A stretch of DNA of 64,000 nt from CAWIOX01 sp963837775 (lineage in GTDB: Bacteria; Pseudomonadota; Gammaproteobacteria; Burkholderiales; Burkholderiaceae_D): positions 124,001-188,000 of the forward strand of contig CAWIOX010000035.1 in NCBI GenBank assembly GCA_963837775.1, written 5' to 3'. Below, piece after piece: positions 9,201 to 18,475 of the stretch; positions within the stretch are counted from its first letter, which is position 1, and each line of letters opens with the position of its first letter. The position numbers and the translations under genes are program-made. The notes beneath the pieces are model-generated. The model did not search any database and was not told where the DNA came from. It saw only the letters and a list, made by a program, of their open reading frames with translations.

Positions 9201-10393
9201 AGGGTCTGCGCCTTGATGCTGGTCTTTTCAGGCTGCTTGTCGCTGGCCGGCACATGTGATTCGCTGATATTGGTGGGCGGCAGGAGCAGGCCGTCGTCGG
9301 TCGTCAGCGAAAAATCCGACAGCGCAAGACTGTGCCCGCGCGCGCCAAACGCGGGCGCAGCGCCGCCCTTGAGCGGATCGAACAGCTCGCGCGCGGCAAT
9401 CCGGCCCTTGACCCTGGCCAGGCTGAGCGGCTCCAGATCCTTGCGCAACCGCACCGACACATTCGACAGCGTCAGGTCGGCGGTGAAATCGGCCACCTTG
9501 GCATGGTCCAGATTGAGCCAGGCCCGCACCGAACCGCTGCCCTGCGCCAGCGCAAACGGATAATCGACATAGGCTTTCCAGACCGCCAGATCGGTGTTGC
9601 GCAGATCGAGGTACAGATCGCCCTTCCACTGCAGCAGATCGGAAATCTTGCGGGAAAAGCGCGGATGCACGAAATCGGCCCGCACATCGAGCGGCGCCGC
9701 CAGCGCGGCCGGCGGCGTCGCCTGCAATGAAAACTGGTGGCTGCGGTGGCGGTTTTGCAATACGAAACTGAGGTCGGTCAGCGCCAGTTCCGGCGCGCCG
9801 CGGCGCTGATCGTTCCAGCGCAGGCTGCCGGCATTGATCACGATCAGGCGTTGCGACAGCAGCCAGTCGGCCGCCCTGCCGTCGCCCTCCTTGCGCTGAT
9901 CGATGAAGATCCCGCCCACATACAGCTTGCCATCGGCCTCGCGCCGGATGTCCAGATCGGGGCGATTGATCTGCAGCGTGTCGAGCCGCAAATCGGCCAC
10001 CAGCAGCGACCACCACGACAGCGTGGCCGAAATGCTGGGCAGGGTCAGTGCCTGACGCCCCTCCTTGTCGCGGATCACCACATCGTTGAGCGACAGATAC
10101 GGATGCAGGCCGTCCCAGGATGCATAGATCCGCGCGATCGACACCGGGCGGCCGATCACCTTGCTGCTGAGCTGCTCGATATCGCCCTTGTAATGATCGA
10201 TATTGGGCAGCACCACATAGCGCAGCGCCAGGAACAGGGTGCAAAAAATGAAGTAAGCGACCACCAGCAATGACAAAAACAGGCCCAGCGCATGGTGCGT
10301 GAAACGATTGAGCCGGTAATAGCCCATGCCAACCGCACGCCAGCACGCCGCCAGCCGATGTTTCCATTGTGGTAAATCTTCTTTTATTGACAT
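6200..10393 (-). CDS. yhdP: YhdP family AsmA-like protein
   Basis: Very large (1397 residues) envelope protein of the AsmA-like superfamily. It has one N-terminal membrane anchor (about residues 35-58, ALGLFLSLLVVAYFIFCTLF) followed by a long beta-rich periplasmic region. Family members (YhdP, TamB, YdbH) bridge the periplasm and move phospholipids to the outer membrane. The C-terminus has the typical GKGRMDGDVNW...LSLQSLPRRLTLDFRDVFSEGFAFD segment with an Ala-Val-rich anchor near the end. Start 10393 (MSIKEDLPQW) is preferred; a GTG lies further up at 10447. It is divergent from glnE and overlaps the amidase gene downstream. Antisense long ORFs across it are GC-driven shadows. Confidence 0.92.
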   Translation of the reverse strand: MSIKEDLPQWKHRLAACWRAVGMGYYRLNRFTHHALGLFLSLLVVAYFIFCTLFLALRYVVLPNIDHYKGDIEQLSSKVIGRPVSIARIYASWDGLHPYLSLNDVVIRDKEGRQALTLPSISATLSWWSLLVADLRLDTLQINRPDLDIRREADGKLYVGGIFIDQRKEGDGRAADWLLSQRLIVINAGSLRWNDQRRGAPELALTDLSFVLQNRHRSHQFSLQATPPAALAAPLDVRADFVHPRFSRKISDLLQWKGDLYLDLRNTDLAVWKAYVDYPFALAQGSGSVRAWLNLDHAKVADFTADLTLSNVSVRLRKDLEPLSLARVKGRIAARELFDPLKGGAAPAFGARGHSLALSDFSLTTDDGLLLPPTNISESHVPASDKQPEKTSIKAQTLDLETLANFAGRLPLSSAQRQMLADFAPRGQFKDFSAQWQGAYPDIASYQLQGQFAGLSLKAQPAHPAQPKIGKIAAQAAVPAIPGFENLSGRIDASDKGGRFALDSAQLTLALPGYFADPVMPFDQLKMDASWSFQDQNQFLFQVERMEFAQQGMSGSLSGKHLMPLTHQPGKPLGEIDLNGKLSGFDVRKIDRYLPLQTPEHLRRWLNGALVGGSAQDVSLKLKGDLAQFPFRTEKAGDKPSGLFSVKGRIEQGTLNYAPGLFAKDGTSPLWPLAEQIKGSFAFENTRMEIRGDTAQTHGAALSAVKAVIPDLLAADSVLEIDGNASALLQDYVRYVNDSPVTDWIANFTEETKASGNAKLALKLRLPLNHMFDAKVQGVLQLANNDVTLQEVIPPLSGASGKLEFNEKGLNLNGISATLLGGPVKLAGGTQGDGTIRIKGEGSASSEGLRRAYSAAAIQGVAQHIKGSTRYSATISVKKRQPELLIESNLQGLALDFPAPLRKSADDSMALKVQMNALPSDDALILRDEIRITLGSAIGIRYARQKTVEKQATWQVLRGGIGVNVPPPEPERGLVANVNLESLNVDDWRSVVASMVPASAEKVPAGAADGADIAQYIDPDVLAARATALYVMGKKLDNVVVGASHQKNVWQANIDSRQASGYLTWNAGASGLGKVSARLATLTIPQAAASDVGDLLEGKNTTTQIPSVDIVAEHFELFNKKLGRLEVVANNVQTPAVREWRINKLSIVNDDAVLKAAGNWAIRGGDNVTSLTYALDLNDAGKLLQRFGFVNVLRGGKGRMDGDVNWHGLPFALDIPSLSGQIHLDMESGQFLKVDPGAAKLLGVLSLQSLPRRLTLDFRDVFSEGFAFDGITGSALINKGVASTDNLKMRSVNATVLMDGTADIAKESQNLHVAVIPEINVGAASVAYALAVNPVIGLGTFLAQLFLREPLARAFTFEYQITGPWKDPAVTKLETRSGAGATGAAPIPGKSTETGKK

Positions 10394-10555
10394 CAACTCA
10401 ATACCAAATAACCCGGCGTAAAATAAAGTTCCTGCGCATCGTTGCACTCAGGCTCAAACTTGGCCAGCCCGTAAGGATACCGCCTGCAGGCCGGTTGCAC
10501 CGACAGCGACGATAAAAATGCCCCCAACTCCGTCCATTCAAGCACATCAAATTTT

Positions 10556-13319
10556 ATGACACCATCCTCTTTGACCAGCAGCGTCGCATCCCGGTTCTAT
10601 TCACGCTGGGTCAATGCCGACCCGGGCCGGCCGGCAATGGTAACTGAACTGGCCAAATTATCGCTGAGCCGCACCGGCTTTGCCGCCCTGTTACAAAAAG
10701 ACACAGACGCCGGCCTGCCGTTGCCGCGCGCGATGCGCCGCCTGCGCAACCTGGTGATCGCGGTATTGATCGAGCGCGACCTGTCCGGCCGCGCCGATTT
10801 TGCCGAAGTGGTCGACACCATCAGCCGGTTTGCCGACTTCGCAGTGCAAACCCATCTGGCCGAGATCAGCGCCGAGATGAGCGCGCTGCACGGCACCCCG
10901 ATCGGCGAGGAATCGGGCCAGGAGCAGCAACTGATCGTGCTCGGGATGGGCAAGCTGGGCGGCTTCGAACTCAATGTATCGTCCGACATCGACCTGATTT
11001 TCGTCTACGCGGAAGACGGCGAAACCCGCACCACATCCGCCGAGCAGCGCCAGTTGTCGAATCACGAGTATTTCGCCCGGCTCGGCAAACGGCTGATCGC
11101 CGCGATCGCCGAAATCACCGAAGACGGCTTCACCTTCCGCGTCGACATGGCGCTGCGGCCCAACGGCGGCTCCGGCCCGCTGGCCGCCAGCTTCAACATG
11201 GTGGAAGAATATTTCATCGTCCAGGGCCGCGAATGGGAACGCTACGCCTGGGTCAAGGCGCGCGCGCTGACCGGGCGCGCCAGCGACATCGCGCTGCTGG
11301 ACGGCATCATCCGGCCCTTCGTGTACCGCCGCTACCTGGATTTCGGCGCGATCGACGCGATCCGCAACATGCACGCGCAAATCCGCGCCGAAGTGATCCG
11401 CCAGGAAACCCGCCACCCGGAACGCAGCAACAACGTCAAGCTGGGACGCGGCGGCATCCGCGAAATCGAATTTCTGGCGCAGGTATTCCAGCTGATCCGC
11501 GGCGGGCGCGACCCCGCGCTGCGCGAGCGCTCGACCCGCGGCGTGCTGCAGACGCTGGCCGAAAAAGGCTTGCTGAGCCAGCCCTGCGTGGCGCAGCTGC
11601 TGCATGCGAACGAATTCCTGCGCAACCTGGAACACCGGCTGCAATACATCGAAGATGCGCAGACCCACACGCTGCCGTCGAATCCGGCCGACCAGCTGAC
11701 GGTGGCCAACATGATGGGCCTGCCCGACGTGCCCGCGCTGCTGCAGGCGCTGGACGCGCAGCGCCAGATCGTCGCGGCCCAGTTCGACGCGATCTTCAAC
11801 GACAAGGAAGACGCGAAAAGCCCGTCCGAAGCCGAAGCCGATGCGCAAACATCGATCGACCTGCAGATGTTCGCCAACCTGCCCGAAGCCGACAAGGCCG
11901 AAGCGATCGAAGCGCGCCTGAGCGCGATCGGCTTCGACGAAGCCGGCGAGCGCACCCAGCGCCTGATCGCCACCGGCCTGTCGCCGCGCCTGCAATCGCT
12001 GCCGATCGACAGCCGCAAGAAATTCCTGGCGCTGATCAATGCCGCGCTGCCGCTGATTGCGCAGGTCAAGGGCAGCCAGTACGCGACCCTGGGCGCGCCT
12101 GCTCGACCTGCTGGAAGCGATCGCGCGCCGCTCCGCCTACCTGTCGCTGCTGACCGAATACCCGCATGCGCTGAAGCGCGTGATCCGCATGATGCACGCC
12201 AGCGACTGGGCGGCCCGCTTCCTGACCCGCCATCCGATCCTGCTCGACGAACTGCTCGATGAAAACATGGTGCGCATGGCGCCGGCCTGGGCCGGCTTCA
12301 GCGCCGACCTGCAGCAGCAGCTCGACGCCGCCACCATCAACGGCGAGCCCGACACCGAACTGCAGATGAACATCCTGCGCGACATGCACCATGCGCAACT
12401 GTTCCGGCTGCTGGTGCTGGACCTGGAAGGCAATCTGAGCATGGAACACCTGGCCGATCACCTGTCGCAGCTGGCCGACATCATCGTCGCCGTCACCATC
12501 GGCGCGGTCTGGAAAACCATCCCGAAACGCCACATCGCGACCCCGCAATTCGCGGTCATCGCCTACGGCAAGCTGGGCGGCAAGGAACTCGGCTACGCGT
12601 CCGACCTCGACGTGATCTTCCTGTACGACGACGACGATCAGGACGCGCCCGGCCTGTACGCGAAGCTGGCGCAGCGCTTCATCACCTGGATGACGTCCCA
12701 CACCTCGTCCGGCATCCTGTTCGACATCGACATCGCGCTGCGCCCGGACGGCGGCAGCGGCCTGCTGGTGTCGTCGGTCGCCTCGTTCGAGCGCTACCAG
12801 TCCAGCTCGGCCTGGGCCTGGGAACACCAGGCGCTGACCCGCGCCCGCTTCTGCGCCGGCGATGCCGCGATCGGCGCCCGCTTCGAAGCGATCCGCGACC
12901 AGGTGCTGCGCCAGCCCAAGGACGAAGCCCAGCTCAAGGACGACATCCTGCAGATGCGCAACAAGCTGCGCAGCGCCTACCCCAAGCGCTCCGAGCAGTT
13001 CGACCTCAAGCACGACGCCGGCGGCATGATCGACATCGAGTTCATCGTCCAGTACCTGGTGCTGCGCCACGCCGGCCAGTACCCGCAACTGACCGCCAAC
13101 ATCGGCAACATCGCGCTGCTCAACCTGTGCGGCGCACTCGGCCTGCTCGACCAGCCGCTGGCCGCAGCCGTCGCCAGCCACTACCGCGACTTCCGCAAGA
13201 TGCAGCACAACATCCGCCTGCAAGGCAGCGACCGCGCCCGGATCGCGCTGGACGAAGTCGCGACCAGGGTCGATGACGTGAAACGGCTGTGGGAAGTGGT
13301 GTTCGGGGCGGCCGGCTGA
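10556..13319 (+). CDS. glnE: bifunctional glutamine-synthetase adenylyltransferase/deadenylylase, one frame break
   Basis: GlnE adds and removes AMP on glutamine synthetase under PII control. Two nucleotidyltransferase domains are visible. The N-terminal one has GMGKLGGFELNVSSDIDL (residues 130-147) and the C-terminal one has AYGKLGGKELGYASDLDVIFLYD. A single extra base in a G-run near 12091 shifts the frame between SQYATL and ARLLDLLEAIARRSAY. With it removed the protein is 920 residues, normal for the family. The start ATG at 10556 is the only reasonable one in the 163-bp divergent gap with yhdP. Probably functional, with a sequencing error. Confidence 0.92.
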
Positions 13320-13344
13320 AGCGCTGGAGGCAGTTTGGGGGCTG

Positions 13345-13427
13345 AAAATATACTGGTGGCTGTATTTTTAACAGGCCAATGAAACCGTGCGGGAATGGGT
13401 ATGTTTAACGGCATACCCCCTGTATTT
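13345..13427 (+). repeat. 83-bp intergenic repeat, copy A
   Basis: Begins 26 bp after the glnE stop, same strand. Arms AAAATATAC / GTATTTTT, then CCAATGAAACCG, TGCGGG and CATACCCCC at the fixed family spacing. The internal reading frame is interrupted by TAA. Confidence 0.85.
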
Positions 13428-13449
13428 CATTTAATTCAGCCCGTTAACC

Positions 13450-13473
13450 CCCTCTCCCGCTGGCGGGAGAGGG
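13450..13473. repeat. REP-like palindrome
   Basis: Perfect 11-bp stem CCCTCTCCCGC / GCGGGAGAGGG with a two-base loop, followed by GGGGTGAGGG. This is the common proteobacterial intergenic palindrome type; a related form is present at 60498-60519. Confidence 0.75.
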
Positions 13474-13559
13474 ATGGGGTGAGGGCGCTTGCAAAGTCGA
13501 CGGCTTAATTAATCGTTTTGCCCTTCGTGGATGCCTTGTCGGGGGTAGCCCGACAGCTA

Positions 13560-13735
13560 CTTCCTTTTCTTTGCTTCGCCAAAGAAAAGGAAGCAAAAGA
13601 AAGGCGACCGCAGACTTGCCCCTACGGGTTCCCGTTTGTGTGCGGCAAAAAATGGGAAATGAAGGAAACTCGCTTCGCTCAGACAGCCTTCATTTCTGAT
13701 CCATTTTCTGCAGCACACAAACGGCTGCGTCCCCA
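13560..13735 (+). repeat. structured two-hairpin element, copy P
   Basis: Hairpin I has a 14-bp stem (13560-13573 with 13580-13593) and loop CTTCGC. A conserved linker (AAGGCGACCGCA, CGGGTTCCCG) leads to hairpin II, which has an outer stem GTTTGTGTGC / GCACACAAAC (13634-13643 with 13713-13722) and inner stems AAAATGG / CCATTTT and AAATGAAGG / CCTTCATTT. Its loop contains ACTCGCTTCGCTCAGACA. The element ends in GGCTGCGTCC. Copy Q on the other strand keeps the loops and linkers but has different, still complementary, stems. No protein is credible here. Confidence 0.8.
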
Positions 13736-13839
13736 GCGGCCTAAGATCAAAAACAGCGCCACCTCCGCCACCAGCCAGCCAACCAATCACGATCCACGGC
13801 AAAACCTCACGTCCGTGAATATTCGGTTGTGCCACTCCC

Positions 13840-14016
13840 GCTTGGGACGCAGCCGCCGTCAGCCGGGATAAAACGGATCAGAAACGAAAAATGTCTGAGC
13901 GCAAGCGAGTTGTTTTCGTTTCCCGTTTTATCCCGGCTGGCGGCGGGAACCCGAAGGGCTGCGTCTTGCGGTCGCCTTCTTTGGCTTACCTTTCTTGGCG
14001 AAGCAAGAAAGGTAAG
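13840..14016 (-). repeat. structured two-hairpin element, copy Q
   Basis: Inverted partner of copy P, with the 3' ends facing each other across about 105 bp. Hairpin I is a 13-bp stem (13985-13997 with 14004-14016). Hairpin II has a 24-bp outer stem (13853-13876 with 13923-13946, one wobble) and an inner 10-bp stem GAAACGAAAA / TTTTCGTTTC. The loops CTTCGC and ACTCGCTTGCGCTCAGACA and the linker GGCGACCGCA match copy P. Confidence 0.8.
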
Positions 14017-14030
14017 TGGCCGCCGGGCCA

Positions 14031-15081
14031 CACCCGGCTTGGTGGCAAAGCTGGTAGCTGAATTACGCAAGGTCGGCCTGAGTAAGAAGCAAAGACAAAG
14101 CACATTCCAGCTAAGAGAAAAAACAACTAATCCAGCAGCTATCGGCTTTGTTCGGCGCGCTTTATACATTGTTTAATAATTTCAAATAAGCAATAATTAA
14201 TAACATAACCAGTTTCATGATAAGTTACCAAAAAAGTAATTAATGCAATTAATTGCTTATAGAACTGTGATCCAATAAAATGTTACGAAATGCAGATATC
14301 AGAGAGCTTCTCTCAGAGGTCGATGAAACTATGCAACCATCTTTCATGCATCGATCTAAATGCAATAAAATGATGCCAGTGTTACGCAAATGTCCCTGTG
14401 TAAAATTAAAAGTGCACTATGAGCATCTATCGCATTATCCTTGACTACTCCGCCATTGATGCCTATGACGTCATGTTTGCCGGGAAAGCTCTGGAAGCTG
14501 ATAGCTTCCCTTATGCAATAATGAAGCTCTTTTCAATAAGAAGCTTACGAATAACTTTCAAGCGTTCTTATGCATGAAACAAATCCGAATGTTTTACTCA
14601 CAAATCTTGCTTCGGTGGCCAGCCCCACATCTGTAAATCAAATTGGCTAATTGCATTTGTGGCTCATGTACCAATACAAATAGCACAACAATCTTACTAT
14701 CGAAGCACCATGGCATACAAAGAACAGCGTTTCCATCGGAAATCTTGATCAAGTTACCAGGATATAGTGGCGTTACGTCTTGTAATTGAAGCTGTGAACA
14801 TGAGTTCAACTATGCAAAATTGATCAACCCCTATGTCAATTCAGACTCTATGACAATACGCGATTGCCAGTTCCAGCTTAATCCTGAGCAATTCGTTTAA
14901 GTCCTGTGGATAAGAATTGCCGGAGGACGCAGCTCAAAATTTTCATTGATGGAAGTACAACATGATGATGCTCTTGCTGTTTATACAAGCAGCAAGAAAC
15001 GAAAGCATCTCACAATATGCTAGATCAGCTGTATGTATGAAGTCGGTCACTAACGAATTTGCGTTCAACCCATCGCTGCAT
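14031..15081. other. AT-rich gene-poor segment
   Basis: About 1 kb visibly richer in A+T than its surroundings, with no recognisable protein or RNA gene. The best open frames are short (52 codons at 14419-14577 plus; about 70 codons at 14594-14809 minus), with no ribosome binding site or recognisable family. It may be decayed foreign DNA. Confidence 0.5.
14419..14577 (+). CDS. possible small ORF of unknown function
   Basis: A 52-codon ATG-initiated frame encoding MSIYRIILDYSAIDAYDVMF and more. Codons are unusually GC-ending (ATC, GCC, GAC) for the AT-rich surroundings in its first half. There is no ribosome binding site and I recognise no family. After the stop the same frame stays open for about 57 more codons, so it might be a fragment of a decayed gene. 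Low confidence. Confidence 0.15.
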   Translation: MSIYRIILDYSAIDAYDVMFAGKALEADSFPYAIMKLFSIRSLRITFKRSYA

Positions 15082-15164
15082 AAAACATACCCACCCCTGT
15101 ATTTTTAAAACACCAACAAATACATGCGGAAACCGCCCTGTTTTTCAACATACCCCCGCTATTT
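15082..15164 (+). repeat. 83-bp intergenic repeat, copy B
   Basis: Diverged copy with AAAACATAC / GTATTTTT arms and the TGCGG and CATACCCCC blocks at exact family spacing. It lies 78 bp beyond the gapA stop, in the opposite orientation to gapA. The family ATG is replaced by ACA here. Confidence 0.75.
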
Positions 15165-15186
15165 CCATTAATTCACAGCCGCCCCA

Positions 15187-15221
15187 CACAGCAAAACGCC
15201 CCGACTCGCGGGGCGTTTTTT
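15187..15221 (-). terminator. intrinsic terminator of tkt-gapA
   Basis: Stem ACGCCCC / GGGGCGT, loop GACTCGC, flanked by an A-run on one side and a T-run on the other, so it could act on both strands. It lies about 20 bp after gapA. Confidence 0.8.
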
Positions 15222-15242
15222 GTTGCTGAACGACTGCAATAA

Positions 15243-16259
15243 TTACTTGGCGGACATCAGTGCCATCGTGGTATCCAGCATGCGGTTGGAGAAACCCCAC
15301 TCGTTGTCGTACCAGGACGATACCTTGACCAGACGGCCGGATACTTTGGTCAGCGTCGCGTCGAAGGTGCTCGATGCCGGGTTGTGGTTGAAATCAACCG
15401 ATACCAGCGGCGCGGTGTTGTATTGCAGGATGCCTTTCAACGGGCCGTTTTCCGATGCTTCCTTCATGATCGCGTTGACTTCCTCGACCGTCGTGTCGCG
15501 CGCAGCGATGAACGACAGGTCGACGATCGACACGTTGATGGTCGGCACGCGGATCGAATAACCGTCCAGACGGCCGTTCAGTTCCGGCAATACCAGGCCG
15601 ACCGCTGCAGCAGCGCCGGTCTTGGTCGGGATCATGCTCATCGTGGCGGAACGGGCGCGGCGCAGGTCTTCGTGCATCACGTCGGTCAGCACCTGGTCGT
15701 TGGTGTACGCGTGGATGGTGGTCATCAGGCCGGTTTCGAGGCCGATTTTCTCGTGCAAAGGCTTGACCAGCGGCGCCAGGCAGTTGGTGGTGCAGGATGC
15801 GTTCGAAATCACGGTGTCGGTCGATTTCAGCACGTCGTGGTTGACGCCGTAGACGATGGTCGCGTCCACGTCCTTGCCGCCCGGTGCCGAGATGATGACT
15901 TTTTTCGCGCCGCCGGCCAGATGGGCCGAAGCTTTTTCCTTGGTGGTGAAAAAGCCGGTGCATTCCAGCACGACGTCGACGTTCAGCGAACCCCAAGGGA
16001 TGTTGGCCGGATTGCGCTCGGCGAAGACCTTGATCGGGTCGCCGTTGACGATCATGGTGTCGCCTTCGACCGTGACGGTGCCAGGGAACTTGCCGTGGGC
16101 GGTGTCGTAGCGGGTCAGATGCGCGTTCGATTCAGCATTGCCGAGGTCGTTGATCGCGACGATCTGGATGTCTTCCTTGAACTTGCCGCCTTCGTAGTGT
16201 GCGCGAAGGATGTTGCGGCCGATGCGGCCGTAGCCATTGATTGCGACGCGAATTGTCAT
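15243..16259 (-). CDS. gapA: glyceraldehyde-3-phosphate dehydrogenase
   Basis: NAD(P)-dependent oxidation of glyceraldehyde 3-phosphate to 1,3-bisphosphoglycerate in glycolysis/gluconeogenesis. The 338 residues include the Rossmann start VAINGYGRIGRNILR, the catalytic SNASCTTNCLAPL, and RARSATMSMIPTKTGAA in the catalytic domain; the C-terminus SWYDNEWGFSNRM is typical. A GGAGAC site precedes the start. It follows tkt on the same strand by 78 bp, a common beta-proteobacterial pairing that links the pentose phosphate and glycolytic pools. A strong terminator follows. Confidence 0.96.
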   Translation of the reverse strand: MTIRVAINGYGRIGRNILRAHYEGGKFKEDIQIVAINDLGNAESNAHLTRYDTAHGKFPGTVTVEGDTMIVNGDPIKVFAERNPANIPWGSLNVDVVLECTGFFTTKEKASAHLAGGAKKVIISAPGGKDVDATIVYGVNHDVLKSTDTVISNASCTTNCLAPLVKPLHEKIGLETGLMTTIHAYTNDQVLTDVMHEDLRRARSATMSMIPTKTGAAAAVGLVLPELNGRLDGYSIRVPTINVSIVDLSFIAARDTTVEEVNAIMKEASENGPLKGILQYNTAPLVSVDFNHNPASSTFDATLTKVSGRLVKVSSWYDNEWGFSNRMLDTTMALMSAK

Positions 16260-16337
16260 ACTGTCTCCAAAACGTAAATAACGCAGTTAATAACGCAGTT
16301 AAGTAAGCGAGCTTAATTAAGCAAAGTTGAGCAAAAA

Positions 16338-18334
16338 TTAAGCCAGAACCAATTTCACTTTGGCCACGACATTGTCGACCGTGAAACCGAAATGTTTGAA
16401 CAACACGCCCGCCGGAGCGGACTCACCGAAGGTGTCGATACCGACTACCGCACCTTCAAGACCAACATATTTGTACCAGAAGTCGGTCACGCCGGCTTCG
16501 ATCGCGACCCGTGGCAGGCCGCGGGTCAGCACGCTGGCCTTGTAAGCCGAATCCTGACGGTCGAACACGTCGGTACACGGCATCGATACCACCCGTACCG
16601 CCACGCCTTGCTTTGGCCAGTTCTGCGGCGGCCTTGACCGCCAGTTCGACTTCGGAGCCGGTCGCGATCAGGATCGCCTTGGCGTCCGCCGCATCCTGCA
16701 GCACGTAGCCGCCGCGATGGATGTGGGTGATCTGTTCCGGCGTGCGTTCCTGATATTGCAGGTTCTGGCGCGAGAAGATCAGCGTCGACGGGCCGTGGCG
16801 GCGGGTCACCGCATGCGACCAGGCCACTGCCGATTCGACCGTGTCGCACGGACGCCAGTTATCCAGGTTCGGGATCAGGCGCAGGCTCGATACGTGCTCG
16901 ACCGATTGATGGGTCGGGCCGTCTTCGCCGAGGCCGATCGAGTCGTGCGTGAACACGAAAATCGAACGGATCTTCATCAGCGCCGCCATGCGCAAGCGCA
17001 TTGCGGCTGTAATCGGAGAAGGTCAGGAAGGTGGCGCCGAACGGGATGTAGCCGCCATGCAAGGCGATACCGTTCATCATCGCGCTCATGCCGAATTCGC
17101 GCACGCCGTAATTGATGTGGTTGCCGGGCTGGTCGGCGCGCACCGCGACGCACTCTTTCCAGTTGGTCAGGTTGGAGCCGGTCAGGTCGGCCGAACCGCC
17201 GAGGAATTCAGGCAGCGTCGGCGCCAGCGCCTGAATCGCGTTCTGGCTGGCCTTGCGGGTGGCGATGGTTTCTTTCTTGTCGACGCAGTTCGCGATGTAG
17301 GCTTTGACGACTTCAGCGAAATTGCCCGGCAATTCGCCCTTCATGCGGCGCACCAGTTCGCCCGCTTCTTGCGGGAAACGCTCGCCGTACGCGTGGAACA
17401 GCGCATCCCAGTCGGCTTCGATGGTGCGGCCGGTGGCTTTCGCATCCCAGGCAGTGTAGACGTCGGCCGGCACCTCGAACGGTGCATAAGGCCAGCCGAT
17501 CGCTTCGCGCACCGCGGCGATTTCCTTGTCGCCCAGCGCGGCGCCGTGCACATTGTGGGTGCCTTCCATGTTCGGCGAACCCTTGCCGATCACCGACTTG
17601 CAGCAGATCAGGGTCGGCTTGTCGGACTTCTTGGCTTGCGCAATGGCGGCATCGACTGCCGCCACATTGTGGCCGTCCACCGCAGCAATCACGTTCCAGC
17701 CGTACGCCTCGAAGCGTTTCGGGGTGTCGTCCTGGAACCAGCCTTCGACATGACCGTCGATCGAGATGCCGTTGTCGTCGTAGATCGCAATCAGCTTGTT
17801 CAGGCGCAGCGTGCCGGCCAAAGAACAGACTTCATGCGAGATGCCTTCCATCAGGCAACCATCGCCGACGAACGCATAGGTGTGGTGATCGATGATGTCG
17901 AAACCCGGCTTGTTGAACTCGGCTGCCAGCAGTTTTTCGGCCAGCGCCATGCCGACCACGTTGGCCAGCCCCTGGCCCAGCGGGCCGGTGGTGGTCTCGA
18001 TGCCCGGCGTGATGTGGACTTCCGGATGGCCCGGCGTCTTCGAGTGCATCTGGCGGAAGTTGCGCAGATCGTCCATCGACAGCTCGTAGCCGGTCAGGTG
18101 CAGCAGCGCATAGTGCAGCATCGAGCCGTGGCCGTTGGACAGCACGAAACGGTCGCGGTTGATCCAGTGCGGGTTGGCCGGATTGTGACGATAATGTCCT
18201 GCCCACAAGGCGACGGCGATATCGGCCATCCCCATCGGCATGCCGGGATGCCCGGAGTTGGCTTTTTGGACAGCATCCATCGCCAATGCGCGGATCGCGT
18301 TGGCCATCTTGGTAGTTGGGAGCGTGGAAATCAT
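16338..18334 (-). CDS. tkt: transketolase, with two frame breaks
   Basis: Thiamine-diphosphate enzyme transferring two-carbon units in the pentose phosphate pathway. The N-terminal frame (MISTLPTTKMANAIRALAMD) contains SGHPGMPMG, the ThDP motif GDGCLMEGISHE and DDNGISIDGHVEGW. One extra base near 16994 shifts FSDYSRNAL into RMAALMKIRSIFVFTHDSIG. A second near 16613 shifts AAAELAK into QGVAVRVVSMPCTDVFDRQ. Removing both gives 664 residues, exactly family length, with C-terminus VVAKVKLVLA. Both inserts look like a doubled base (T and A), so sequencing error is likely. First gene of a tkt-gapA operon, divergent from rsmE. Confidence 0.93.
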
Positions 18335-18475
18335 GTTGGTCTGTTTGAATGACGATGGGTAAGGAAGGACGTACTCATAGACTTACGTAATGCATGCATA
18401 TAGTGCGAAGCGAAGTATTTTACCAGACAGAAGGCGCGGGAATTAAAATCGGGGATGCTTAAATAAGGACTCGCC

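Noticed and set aside
7220..9259. 679-codon ORF antisense to yhdP
   Set aside because: Yhdp on the other strand is clearly real; GC-rich third positions keep the reverse frame open. The product is a low-complexity Gln/Arg/Ala/His-rich shadow.
13518..14176. Overlapping ORFs of 92-120 codons on both strands across the P/Q elements
   Set aside because: They lie over hairpin repeats with covarying stems and have no conserved family or ribosome binding site; the DNA structure explains the sequence.
14594..14809. 71-codon minus-strand ORF
   Set aside because: No ribosome binding site, no recognisable family, AT-rich region; not enough to call a gene.
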